Positions 49,974 to 57,860 of a DNA stretch of 64,000 bases are shown here, piece by piece. Both the position numbers and the translations under genes were made by a program. The stretch is taken from NCBI RefSeq assembly GCF_004137085.1, contig NZ_QYBC01000024.1, forward strand, positions 1-64,000, given 5' to 3'. The notes beneath the pieces were generated by a model. It was not told where the DNA came from, searched no databases, and saw nothing but the letters and a program-made list of their open reading frames with translations. The stretch is from Lichenibacterium ramalinae. GTDB taxonomy: Bacteria; Pseudomonadota; Alphaproteobacteria; Rhizobiales; Beijerinckiaceae. Positions within the stretch are counted from its first letter, which is position 1. Each line of letters starts with the position of its first letter.

Positions 49974-50312
49974 ATGATGCTCCGAGACAGCGACCTTGAC
50001 ACGTTTGTCCAGCTTTTCACCGCTTCTCGCGCTGAAGCTGATGATCCCGAAGCCACTCCGTTGGCAGCGTTGCAAATAGCCGAGGGAGGTCTTTCCTCCA
50101 CTGAGGTATGGCGGCTTTCGCGCTCCTTACAAATTGCAGCTGTAATGGGCAAAGTGGCGACGGAGGTTGCCGTTGCGGCGACGACCATAGCTGAAGCGTT
50201 GAAGGGCGTTCGATGTCGATCTTTGGACGAGGATAGCGCTTGGGTTCAGGCAATAACTCTGGCTCGTTCCTCGCCAGCAACCGATCTACATCAGGGGGTT
50301 AATCGCGACTAG
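49974..50312 (+). CDS. N-terminal part of the prophage cargo reading frame (ends in amber stop)
   Basis: A 112-residue reading frame, helical and Ala/Ser-rich, with no recognised domain. It ends in TAG at 50310-50312. The next ATG (50316) is only three bases on and in the same frame, so this and the following ORF would form one protein of about 655 residues if the TAG were read through or absent. An in-frame TGA lies at 49950, so the ATG at 49974 (or the one right after it) is the start. It may be a separate small gene, or the front of a gene broken by a nonsense mutation. Confidence 0.5.
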   Translation: MMLRDSDLDTFVQLFTASRAEADDPEATPLAALQIAEGGLSSTEVWRLSRSLQIAAVMGKVATEVAVAATTIAEALKGVRCRSLDEDSAWVQAITLARSSPATDLHQGVNRD

Positions 50313-50315
50313 TAC

Positions 50316-51941
50316 ATGCGTCAGCGTCAGGTTGGAGAAGCGTGTTTGCGACTTCGTGATCGCGGGTACGAAGTTAATGTGGGTGCTTACGGACCAGAAG
50401 TTACGCAAGACGCGCAGCGTTCTATTGCAGAAGAAATTAACGGTCTGGTTTCTCAGATAGGGGGCGCGCACGCCTTAGTGCAGATCTGCTCAATCTTCAG
50501 AGAAGATAAATTTATTCATGACGGAATGTGGATGATGGGAAACATCGTCCCTGGCATTCACCAAAACGGTAATCCTGCGGCTCCCTGGGGATGGGTTATG
50601 TCTCTGGCAATCCGAAACATCTCCAAAGCGCAGACGGCATCTAACCCCAAAGAGCTTTGGCGCGAGATGATTTTGCTAGCCATAGATTTGGCTGCCGTCT
50701 TTGACTGCCAGCGCTACGGGCAATTTGAAGATCTAAATCTTCCACCAAGTGAAATACATCGTGCTTTAAAAGACTCTCTTATTTGGAGGGAGGCCTTCAC
50801 CTTAGAACAGGTGCCGCCGAAGTTTCTCCCAGTTCTTTTCAACGCTCTACTTGCGAACATGGATGAAAACGATCATTCGAAATTCAAGTTTCCAATAAGG
50901 CAGTTGCTTGGAGAAATCGATCAGGCTCTCAGACAGGCCCAGCCTGACAAAGTTAAGCTACATACTTCAGGTCCTGTGAGTGCCGCCTCGCCTCTCCTTT
51001 GGAGCCTTGCGCGGGGCAAGATAGGCGAGGTCAACGCTGCTTATCTGGGGCCCCTTCATGCTGATGCAAGAAACCAAAGCGATTTCATCTTCTATGAAGT
51101 CGACAGCGATATGGTATTAATTCTTCCATCTCCCTTTTTAGCCTCTTCGGCTTGTCAGATCGTATTCAAGGCAGTATGGAAACACCTTGGCAGGACAAGA
51201 GGCGCAGAGTTAGTTGGAAAGTCATTCGAAGATGCAATTCACGCGAGCTGTATCGGCAAATCACCTATTGTACTAGCACGTCGTTCTTATCATTCTGACG
51301 GTAAAAATCTCGAAATGGATGTAGCGACTCGCGACGGCGATCGATTTGTTCTCTTCGAGACTAAAGGTAAATCGCTCACATCGACTGCGCGTGCTGGCGA
51401 CATGATGGCTTATTTCAACGATTACGCCGATAGCTATCTCCTCCTAGTCAAGCAGCTGGCCGTACATGATAAAAATTTGCGGGAAGGCAGAACACCACTC
51501 GCTGAGGGGGAGACTTTAACTATCGGCAGTCACTCGATCAAGGTCGCTGTCTCCCCACTGAGCTATGGGTCGATGAGTGACAAGTCATTCGCTATCAGCC
51601 TTTTAGCAGCGCTATCGCAGGTAAAATTTACGGCCATCTTAAACGATAAGAAACACCTTGAGATTGTAGAGAAGTTAAACGAACATAAGGACAACGCACT
51701 TCGGGAGATTTCCACAGTTGCAGGGCTGAAGGATGGGAAGATGGATCTCCACTCCTATCTGATCAACGTTTTTTGGCTCGATCTCGGACAGCTGTTCTAC
51801 ATTTTAGGTAGAGGCATCACTGTGTTTGACGCGTTTCGTCCGCTGAAGAATATGACATTCAGCACTCGGGACTTTTGGACGGAAGTGGCACTTGCAGACC
51901 GTCAAGGTCTCACATCGAGTGCTTGGAGCGCCCTCGCATAG
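50316..51941 (+). CDS. Prophage cargo protein with PD-(D/E)XK nuclease-like motif
   Basis: A 541-residue protein with visibly lower GC than its surroundings, typical of recently acquired cargo. I do not recognise the whole family. The segment at about 300-375 shows a PD-(D/E)XK layout: GKSFEDAI (Glu305), NLEMDV (Asp335) and FETKGK (Glu348, Lys350), then ARAGDMMAYFNDYADSYLLL. The N-terminal ~250 residues and C-terminal ~150 are helical with no known domain. There is no clear ribosome binding site before 50316 (GGGGG is about 17 bases away), supporting an original single gene with the preceding ORF. A restriction or defence role is a hypothesis from the motif and the prophage cargo position. 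Confidence 0.6.
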   Translation: MRQRQVGEACLRLRDRGYEVNVGAYGPEVTQDAQRSIAEEINGLVSQIGGAHALVQICSIFREDKFIHDGMWMMGNIVPGIHQNGNPAAPWGWVMSLAIRNISKAQTASNPKELWREMILLAIDLAAVFDCQRYGQFEDLNLPPSEIHRALKDSLIWREAFTLEQVPPKFLPVLFNALLANMDENDHSKFKFPIRQLLGEIDQALRQAQPDKVKLHTSGPVSAASPLLWSLARGKIGEVNAAYLGPLHADARNQSDFIFYEVDSDMVLILPSPFLASSACQIVFKAVWKHLGRTRGAELVGKSFEDAIHASCIGKSPIVLARRSYHSDGKNLEMDVATRDGDRFVLFETKGKSLTSTARAGDMMAYFNDYADSYLLLVKQLAVHDKNLREGRTPLAEGETLTIGSHSIKVAVSPLSYGSMSDKSFAISLLAALSQVKFTAILNDKKHLEIVEKLNEHKDNALREISTVAGLKDGKMDLHSYLINVFWLDLGQLFYILGRGITVFDAFRPLKNMTFSTRDFWTEVALADRQGLTSSAWSALA

Positions 51942-51960
51942 CGTCGAGCGCTTATTAAGA

Positions 51961-51982
51961 AGGCCGGCGTCACCGCCGGCCT
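51961..51982. terminator. Hairpin between convergent cargo and phage genes
   Basis: A perfect 9-bp stem AGGCCGGCG/CGCCGGCCT with a 4-base loop starts 20 bp after the cargo stop and is followed by CCGTTCCTTTGG. It overlaps the 3' end of the - strand gene ending at 51970, so it may terminate both transcripts. Confidence 0.5.
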
Positions 51983-52914
51983 CCGTTCCTTTGGCGCCTT
52001 GCGCCCCTGCCCTGGTGCTCTTCTGCCCCGTCTTGCCCGGTGGACGGGCTTCTGTCTGGCGGGTCTCTGGCCGCCTCAGCCGCGCGCCGGTCAGTCAGCC
52101 GCGGAACCATGAAGCGGTCGATGATCGCCGCCGCGCCGCGCCGCGTCAGGGTCACGAGGCCGCCGCCGGCGCCGAGCAAGCTACCGATCGCCGCGTCAAG
52201 CGCGGCCGGCGACATGTCGCCTTTCCAACCGCCGACGTCGACCCACAGCCGCCACAGCAGGTTCGCCTGAGCCTGTGTCACCATGCCGGGGTCGCCGGGC
52301 ACGCGCGGGGCTGGCGCCGAGCGCATGAAGCCGCGAGCCTGGAACATCAGGGCCAGCCTCACGAAGGCTTGCTCGTCGAGCTGCGAGGCGCGCAGAACGC
52401 CGCCGACCTCGGCCAGCACCGTCACCAGCATGCCGGCATCCATGCCCTGCTGATAGGCGGCTTCGTGGACGGTGCGCACCATCACACGCGACATAAAGCC
52501 GTGGCCTGGCACCGGCACAATCACTCCGGCGCGTGCCAACCACCCCCAAACAGCGAGGAAGCCGGCCCCATCCAAGCGATGGCGGCTCGCCACCCCGCCG
52601 ATCCGACGTACCAGGCCGACGAAGCCGCGATCATCTATGCCGAGGGCGCGCCGCATCTCGTCGAGCGTCGCGAGCTGTACCGCCGTTACCATCGGCACCG
52701 CCGGGTGCCGGAAGCCGCCCGCAACGAAGCGGTTCATCAGGTCCGCCCATCCCTTGCGCGTCAGCCGCTCGGGAGCCTCGCACCCGGTGACGCCGACCAT
52801 CAGCGCGGCGACTTGTTCGGCCGACATGCCAGCCCACTGCGCGGCCTCGATCAACGCCCGGCCCTGGTCGAGCGTGATCCGGTCGCCGTCGCGCTGGCGA
52901 GCCGCGGCCGTCAT
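51970..52914 (-). CDS. Gp16/GemA-like prophage protein, second copy
   Basis: A 314-residue protein. The start at 52914 is set by a 4-bp ATGA overlap with the upstream Gp16-like gene; the longer in-frame extension is ignored. It shares layout with the phage Gp16/GemA family: an N-terminal block ITLDQGRALIEAAQWAG, CEAPERLTRKGWADLMNRF, and a C-terminal block VTQAQANLLWRLWVDVGG then AAAIIDRFMVP. In Mu, GemA affects host gene expression and DNA topology. Similarity is distant. Confidence 0.5.
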   Translation of the reverse strand: MTAAARQRDGDRITLDQGRALIEAAQWAGMSAEQVAALMVGVTGCEAPERLTRKGWADLMNRFVAGGFRHPAVPMVTAVQLATLDEMRRALGIDDRGFVGLVRRIGGVASRHRLDGAGFLAVWGWLARAGVIVPVPGHGFMSRVMVRTVHEAAYQQGMDAGMLVTVLAEVGGVLRASQLDEQAFVRLALMFQARGFMRSAPAPRVPGDPGMVTQAQANLLWRLWVDVGGWKGDMSPAALDAAIGSLLGAGGGLVTLTRRGAAAIIDRFMVPRLTDRRAAEAARDPPDRSPSTGQDGAEEHQGRGARRQRNGGRR

Positions 52915-53729
52915 GCCGTCACCTTCGACGGCTCTGTCGCTCGGCTCTTCATGGCCTTCAGCGCCGTGATGGCCTTGGAGGCGTTCGCGGCCGACAGGAA
53001 GCGGAGCGCTGACACACGATAGTAGCGCTCCAGCCAGGCGTTCAGCGCCGCCGCGTCCGTGTTGCCCGCCCACTCAGCCCAGAGCGTCTGGACGAGAGCA
53101 ACCTGCCGCGGCGAAGCGAAGCCGGGACGACCAGCCAGGCCGGGGTCTGTCGTGTCCAGCCCGGGGGTGCTGAACCCCATGCCTTCTAGACAGAGGATCG
53201 ACAGCTCGTAGCCTCGGTCATCGAGATCCGATGCCGAGTTCACGCCGCTGTAGCGTTGGATCAGCCGGTAGTAGCTGAAGTCGCTGATCTCCGTCACTTT
53301 CCGGGCCATGCCGAGCGTCTTCAGCTGGCCGGGCTTGATGGTGCGCCGCTCCGCCTTGAACCGCTCGATGTCGATGCCTCGCACCTCCATGAGTGCCATG
53401 AGGTCGAGCAAGCATTGCCCATCGAGGTCACGGATGTCGGCAACGCCCTGCCGCCTCAAGTCCGTGTCCAAGACGAACTTCGAGAGGCCCCGGTCGGAGT
53501 AAGCCTTTCCGATCAAGTCGCGCGTGTCGGCCGACAGGATGGGCCGATGGCGTGTGCGGAACCCCTGCAGGATGAAGTGGTCGACCAAGCGCTGATAGCC
53601 GCCGACCTTCAGATCCTCGAGGCGCTGGACGCGACCCCAACGCTGGAGGAGCCCATGCCGAGCCGCTGTGTCGATTGCCAGCGTAGCGCAGGCCTGCTCC
53701 ACCACCTTCAAATGGAGGGCACGGATCAT
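52911..53729 (-). CDS. Gp16/GemA-like (DUF1018-type) prophage protein
   Basis: A 272-residue protein with the DUF1018 pattern repeated: LKTLGMARKVTEISDFSYYR with SGVNSASDLDDRGYELSI, and the family's C-terminal signature FASPRQVALVQTLWAEWAG, AALNAWLERYYRVSALRFLS and KAITALKAMKSR. Its place between the MuB and Mor-like genes matches gemA/gp16 in Mu. Both ends overlap neighbours by 4 bp, so it sits in one translationally coupled early operon. Confidence 0.7.
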   Translation of the reverse strand: MIRALHLKVVEQACATLAIDTAARHGLLQRWGRVQRLEDLKVGGYQRLVDHFILQGFRTRHRPILSADTRDLIGKAYSDRGLSKFVLDTDLRRQGVADIRDLDGQCLLDLMALMEVRGIDIERFKAERRTIKPGQLKTLGMARKVTEISDFSYYRLIQRYSGVNSASDLDDRGYELSILCLEGMGFSTPGLDTTDPGLAGRPGFASPRQVALVQTLWAEWAGNTDAAALNAWLERYYRVSALRFLSAANASKAITALKAMKSRATEPSKVTA

Positions 53730-54070
53730 CGCGCTCCTCCTGCCGCAAGGTGGTTTCGGCGCTCTCGTGCATACTCAGCGTTGGCGTCCAGTCTCTTCGC
53801 CATCCCCTCGATGCATTCTCCAACGATGCGGAGCGCGGCGTCTTCTGCGACGGAGAGGTTGGTGCAATCGACCTCGAAGATGCCGCTCAAGAGCTTCGAA
53901 AGGCCGCGAAGGTCGTCCGCGATCAAGGCGGCCTGGTCGACGAAGCCGAGCATCTCGTCGGCTGCCTTGTTGGTCCACTGCGGGGGCAGCGCCGCGCGCC
54001 TCCGCGGCGCGGGCCTGGTTTGGTCCGTGCCTGTCGCTGAGGCGCGGCTGTCCGTGTCTTCAAACGTCAT
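53726..54070 (-). CDS. Small early prophage protein
   Basis: A 114-residue protein of unknown function with a disordered Thr/Arg/Pro N-terminus and a helical C-terminal two-thirds (DQAALIADDLRGLSKLLSGI, ALRIVGECIEGMAKRL). The stop overlaps the next gene by 4 bp. It is 94 bp after muB; that gap contains a short GGGAAATTATCCC element. Small ORFs of this kind are common in the semi-essential early region of Mu-like phages. Confidence 0.55.
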   Translation of the reverse strand: MTFEDTDSRASATGTDQTRPAPRRRAALPPQWTNKAADEMLGFVDQAALIADDLRGLSKLLSGIFEVDCTNLSVAEDAALRIVGECIEGMAKRLDANAEYARERRNHLAAGGAR

Positions 54071-54164
54071 TTGAAGGTGCCTTTCAGGATAGGGAAATTA
54101 TCCCGCGCCGGCCTCGGCGGCGGGTACGCGTACCAGGAGGCGAAGCGGCCGGGGGCCGCCCGCC

Positions 54165-54926
54165 TCAAGCTGGGGAGAGGCGCAGAACGCCGTCGCGGCC
54201 GGTGCCGCTCCGTAGGAAGCCCTCGGCCTCGCGGAGGTCGGCCAGCTCGATCGGCGCCTCGGCGCCTCCGATCTTCAATGCGGCCTGGAGCACTTGCGTG
54301 ACGTGGCGCAGCGACGTCTTGAGGCCGAGCTGCACCAGAGCGTCACGTGTCGTTTTGTCGGCGATGTTGCAGGCCGCCGCGAATGCCGCGAAGTCCTCCG
54401 CCACCGGATCGCCAAGCCGCACCGTCTTCCAGATCCGGTCGCTGATCTGCTCGTAGGTGCCGGCGTCGGCCGACACGCGGCGCAACCGCTTCTCATTGCC
54501 GACGAAGACGATCGGAAGTCGGAAGTGGTCGGAGAACCGCAGAACGCTGCGGATCGCTTCCAGGTCGTAATTCTGGTATTCGTCGAGCAACAGGAAGCAA
54601 CCGCGCTCCGCCATGGCGGAGGCGCATCGCTCGCACGCCTCCTCCAGCTCGAAGCCTGTCCGGTGATAGTGGCTCCAGCCATCAGCCTCCATGATCGCGA
54701 TGTGCAGGCCTTTAGTCGTGCGATAGCGCGCCCGGTATTCGACGTAGACGGCCCGCGGGTCGCGTCGGGCGATGTGCTCCAGCGTGGCCGTCTTGCCGAT
54801 GCCGGGGCGTCCGACCACAACAGCGGTGCCGTGGATGGAAAGGGCAAAGGCGATCGTCTCGTTGATCGCCAGCGCGATCGACGTCTCGACGAAGGGGACG
54901 CGTGGGGCGTCGTGGTCCTCGATCAT
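54165..54926 (-). CDS. Mu B-like transposition AAA ATPase
   Basis: ATPase that binds target DNA, delivers it to the transposase and gives target immunity. The 253 residues have Walker A GRPGIGKT (39-46), Walker B CFLLLDEYQN (about 109-118) and a sensor-like PIVFVGNEKRLRRV. It resembles the TniB/MuB AAA group. The start overlaps the transposase stop by 4 bp (ATGA), the standard A-B coupling. Confidence 0.9.
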   Translation of the reverse strand: MIEDHDAPRVPFVETSIALAINETIAFALSIHGTAVVVGRPGIGKTATLEHIARRDPRAVYVEYRARYRTTKGLHIAIMEADGWSHYHRTGFELEEACERCASAMAERGCFLLLDEYQNYDLEAIRSVLRFSDHFRLPIVFVGNEKRLRRVSADAGTYEQISDRIWKTVRLGDPVAEDFAAFAAACNIADKTTRDALVQLGLKTSLRHVTQVLQAALKIGGAEAPIELADLREAEGFLRSGTGRDGVLRLSPA

Positions 54927-56977
54927 GTGAGCCTCGGCATTTTGGCGTCGGCCATGAACTTGGCCGCGGTTTTCGAATGGCGCGCGTTGCGAGCCTTATC
55001 CTCGGCCTCGCGGTTGCGCCGGTCGGTTTCGACCTTGGTCAGGAGGTCGGCCGAACTCGCTTTGCGGTCCTCGGCGATGGTCTTCGCGTCGTCCGACGCA
55101 TCAAGGGTCGCGCCGACCGGCACCTTGGGCGCGGCAGGGAACGTCGCGATGAGCTTGTCGCGCTCGGCCAGCGGGTCGACGTCGGGCACCGATCGGTCGA
55201 GCGCCTGGACGCCTTGGCGGCTGGCCCGCTCACGCTCGCCGGCCTCTACGGCGCCTTCAGGCGCCAGCATCGCATAGGGCTTGTCTCGCTCCAGGAAGCC
55301 CCGGAGCGCTCCCGTTTCATCCTTCCAGGGCAGGCGATCGAAGTGATCGTATTTCGGCACCAGCAGCTCGACAGTGTCGCCTTGGTAGGCCTGCAACGCC
55401 CGTGAGGTCCAAGGGCCCTTGAGCTTCACGCGGCCCTGGTGGACGTCGACAACCTTGGAGGTGGAGAACGCCACCAGGAAGGCACCATCCTCGACATCGA
55501 CCCTCTGCCAGCCATCGCTGATGAAAGCGCGAAGAGCGTCGTTCGGCGACTTGCCGCCGAGGGCGCTGCCGAACTGCGGCGTCTCCGCATAGAGCACGTC
55601 CACATAGCGGTTCAGCAGCTCGCGCAGCTCGGCGAAGGTGCCCGGGAACGGCTCCGGCTCGCGCCCGACGTTGGCGCTCTTCTTCCGCGTTCGGTCGCCC
55701 GCCACCCATCCGGGGATGACGTGAAAATACTTGCGCTCCAGAACGCCGAAGATGCCCTCGATCGGCTTGGCCGGCGCGTTGTAGGCGCGAGCCCGAACGA
55801 TGTTGGAGCGGCGCTCCTCCCAGGTCCCGAGGTCTGGGATGAGGCGCCGGCCGTCGCGGTCCATGAGCTTCAGGGCGTCGTCGATGAACTCCAGCCAGCG
55901 ATATTCGGACCCGTTGTCCCCGTAGACTGCCCGCGGGCCGCCCCAAATTCGTATCGTCGCTGTGGTGTGGGCGATGACGTGGCGAGCGGTGATCCCCTTA
56001 CCTTCGTCGAGCAGCACCCAATCGACGCGGATGCGGTTTGTGGCGAGGTCCAGCGTCGCGATCCCGCGGGGATAGGCGATGGTGCCGTTCTCGCGCCGGC
56101 ACCCGATATCGAGCGGATGCACGTCGACCACCCACACGTCGTTGGGCAGGAGGCCAGCACGGGTGCGCGAGATGCGGGAGCGAGCGTCTTCGTGCGCCTT
56201 GCGGTCCGTCTTGAAGCGGTGGACCTTGCGAAGGTCCTTCGCCCGGCGAATGAGGTGCACGGGGATGGCACAGGCGGCGAGCAGCGCTTCCGTCGACAGG
56301 TCGGAGCCCGCCTGTCGGGTTAGCTCAAGCAGGTGCTCTCTCGCGAGCCGCAGGATGATGGACGGGCTCTCCCCCGCCTTCACAAGCCCGCCGATGTAGC
56401 CTGCCAGTTCGGTGGCGATGGTGTGGGCGGCAGCCTTGGGAAGTTTCACAGCCTTGTCCCAGGCACGGGAGACGACTGCGGCGCGCTCGCCGGCCCCCTT
56501 CCGCTTCCGGCGCGTTAGGCCGGCGAAGCCCTCCGCCTCGTGCTTCTCCGCCCACCGCTGGATGGAGCGCTCTGAGGCCGCGAAGGGTTTCCCGTCGAGG
56601 TGGAACACCTCGGCCGCGCGGGCCTTCGTCGCCACGGCCCGCTCGGGCGTGCCCGGCTTCGTCTTGAGCACCGGGCCGATGATGTGGAACCGCATGTTGC
56701 GGACCGACGCCTCGGCGTCGTCGAGCTTCAAGGCGAGTTGGACAGGCGTCTTAGGCGTTAGGAGAGCAGCTTGAACGGCCGGTGGAAGGCTCTTGACCTC
56801 GATATACAGAACCTGACCAGAGCGCCCACCGGACCCGCCTCCCTCGCGAACCACAAGCACGCTGTCCTGCCAAGGCCTCTCACGCCCTAGTAGAAATTGA
56901 CGAGCGATTTTGTGGGAGGCCTGCCGAGAGATCCCAGCCACGTCGGCCAACACTGGGACGGTGATCTCGGCAACCAC
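54923..56977 (-). CDS. Mu A-like DDE transposase
   Basis: Catalyses replicative and integrative transposition. The 684 residues contain an N-terminal winged-helix end-binding region (TVPVLADVAGISRQASHKIA), the RNase H-like catalytic core with Asp285 (VWVVDVHPLD), Asp354 (AVYGDNGSEY) and Glu407 (KPIEGIFGVLE), then a beta-barrel and a helical C-terminus that contacts MuB. Positions fit the Mu A triad (269, 336, 392) with a small offset, so all catalytic residues are present and the enzyme may be active. Confidence 0.93.
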   Translation of the reverse strand: MVAEITVPVLADVAGISRQASHKIARQFLLGRERPWQDSVLVVREGGGSGGRSGQVLYIEVKSLPPAVQAALLTPKTPVQLALKLDDAEASVRNMRFHIIGPVLKTKPGTPERAVATKARAAEVFHLDGKPFAASERSIQRWAEKHEAEGFAGLTRRKRKGAGERAAVVSRAWDKAVKLPKAAAHTIATELAGYIGGLVKAGESPSIILRLAREHLLELTRQAGSDLSTEALLAACAIPVHLIRRAKDLRKVHRFKTDRKAHEDARSRISRTRAGLLPNDVWVVDVHPLDIGCRRENGTIAYPRGIATLDLATNRIRVDWVLLDEGKGITARHVIAHTTATIRIWGGPRAVYGDNGSEYRWLEFIDDALKLMDRDGRRLIPDLGTWEERRSNIVRARAYNAPAKPIEGIFGVLERKYFHVIPGWVAGDRTRKKSANVGREPEPFPGTFAELRELLNRYVDVLYAETPQFGSALGGKSPNDALRAFISDGWQRVDVEDGAFLVAFSTSKVVDVHQGRVKLKGPWTSRALQAYQGDTVELLVPKYDHFDRLPWKDETGALRGFLERDKPYAMLAPEGAVEAGERERASRQGVQALDRSVPDVDPLAERDKLIATFPAAPKVPVGATLDASDDAKTIAEDRKASSADLLTKVETDRRNREAEDKARNARHSKTAAKFMADAKMPRLT

Positions 56978-57213
56978 TACGCTTCTCCGCCGACCTGCAG
57001 CGTCTCGGCAATGAGCTGGTCGACGAGTGCCCTGCTCTTTCTGCTATGGCGAAGCCCCTTGAGGGCTTTTTCCACCGTTTGCCGGTTCACCCCCTTCGCG
57101 TTACACCATGCGTTCAAGGTGGTGCCTTGTGTCACAAGCGCTCCGCGCACGACCCTATAAAGGTCGTCGGAGGCGATGATGGCGACGGGGAGAGTGCGCT
57201 GGAGCTGGTGCAT
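56977..57213 (-). CDS. Ner-like small DNA-binding protein
   Basis: A 78-residue protein with a helix-turn-helix in QGTTLNAWCNAKGVNRQTVE. Its gene ends at the transposase start and is divergent from the repressor, the place and size of ner in Mu, which represses early and repressor transcription. The ATG at 57213 overlaps the repressor ATG on the other strand, so one of the two starts may lie further inside. Confidence 0.65.
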   Translation of the reverse strand: MHQLQRTLPVAIIASDDLYRVVRGALVTQGTTLNAWCNAKGVNRQTVEKALKGLRHSRKSRALVDQLIAETLQVGGEA

Positions 57214-57775
57214 GGTTGATAAGAATGCGCTTAAACAAGCGCATGTCAAGCTACTCTCCGACGAGGAGATGCTTGCGCGGCTGCGCGACGCGCTTAAGCG
57301 CAAGAGCGTTTCGCTTCGCCATCTCAGCCAAGCGCTAGGCGTTCCGTACCGGTCCGTCCAAAATTACCTTGGCGGCGAGACGAGAATGCCCGCCTCATTC
57401 CTCATCAACGTTTGTGGTTATGTCGGCTTAGAGCCAAGCTTCTTGTACAATGGCGACTTCCGACCACACTATCACGACTTGAAGGATGCTGTAGCCAAGG
57501 CCTGTCAGGTACTGGACATTCCTCGACAGGAGGATGCGCAGCTTGTGGACGGCATACTTCGATCAGGTGAGACGCCACAACGCGTCTTTGTGGATCGTGC
57601 TACGGAACTCATCAGTGAGAATTACGACCGTTTCCGCCACGAGTGGCTGAACCGGCGAACTGCCGCCTTCGGCTTCCGGGGCGATCCCTTTGTTGACGAT
57701 CACTCCGACAAACAGGTTGACCAGTCTGGTTTACCAGTACCACCGCTCGACCCTGCCCGTGATATAGACGGTTGA
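57212..57775 (+). CDS. Prophage repressor (XRE-type helix-turn-helix)
   Basis: A 187-residue regulator with an N-terminal Cro/C1-type helix-turn-helix (ALKRKSVSLRHLSQALGVPY then RSVQNYLGG, about 26-58) and a C-terminal region without a LexA-like peptidase motif. It is divergent from ner-A-B, the position of the Mu c repressor. The ATG at 57212 has GGAG seven bases upstream; an inner ATG at 57269 is possible. GC content is lower than host genes. It probably maintains lysogeny by binding palindromes near both ends of its own gene. Confidence 0.75.
   Translation: MVDKNALKQAHVKLLSDEEMLARLRDALKRKSVSLRHLSQALGVPYRSVQNYLGGETRMPASFLINVCGYVGLEPSFLYNGDFRPHYHDLKDAVAKACQVLDIPRQEDAQLVDGILRSGETPQRVFVDRATELISENYDRFRHEWLNRRTAAFGFRGDPFVDDHSDKQVDQSGLPVPPLDPARDIDG
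57225..57301. promoter_or_regulatory. GCGCTTAAGCGC-type operators in the repressor/ner control region
   Basis: ATGCGCTT and AAGCGCAT form a perfect 8-bp inverted repeat around AAAC at 57225-57244. GCGCTTAAGCGC, a perfect 12-bp palindrome with the same half-site, is at 57290-57301. Both lie within the first 90 bp of the repressor gene, upstream of ner. They are likely sites for the repressor or Ner. Confidence 0.5.
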
Positions 57776-57860
57776 CCAGAAAGCTGGGGTATATCAGTCC
57801 TGTCATCGATACGTGGCGGAAGCCATTCTCGGTTCCTGCTGTTGCGGACTGGTAAACCAG
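57715..57860. promoter_or_regulatory. Repeated ACCAG/CTGGT sites near the prophage left end
   Basis: GGTTGACCAG occurs at 57715-57724 and again at 57770-57779. CTGGTTTACCAG is at 57726-57737 and its reverse-oriented form CTGGTAAACCAG at 57849-57860. These short palindromic sites cluster at the end of the repressor gene and just before the phage terminus, and could be repressor or transposase-regulatory (internal enhancer-like) sites. Confidence 0.45.

Noticed and set aside
48639..51982. Mu-type invertible segment with a Gin-like recombinase
   Set aside because: No serine recombinase gene and no matching inverted repeats at the two edges were seen; the opposite orientation remains unexplained.
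52915..53073. A 53-codon N-terminal extension of the second Gp16-like gene
   Set aside because: It overlaps the upstream Gp16-like coding sequence in another frame; the ATGA junction at 52914 is the normal coupled start in this operon.
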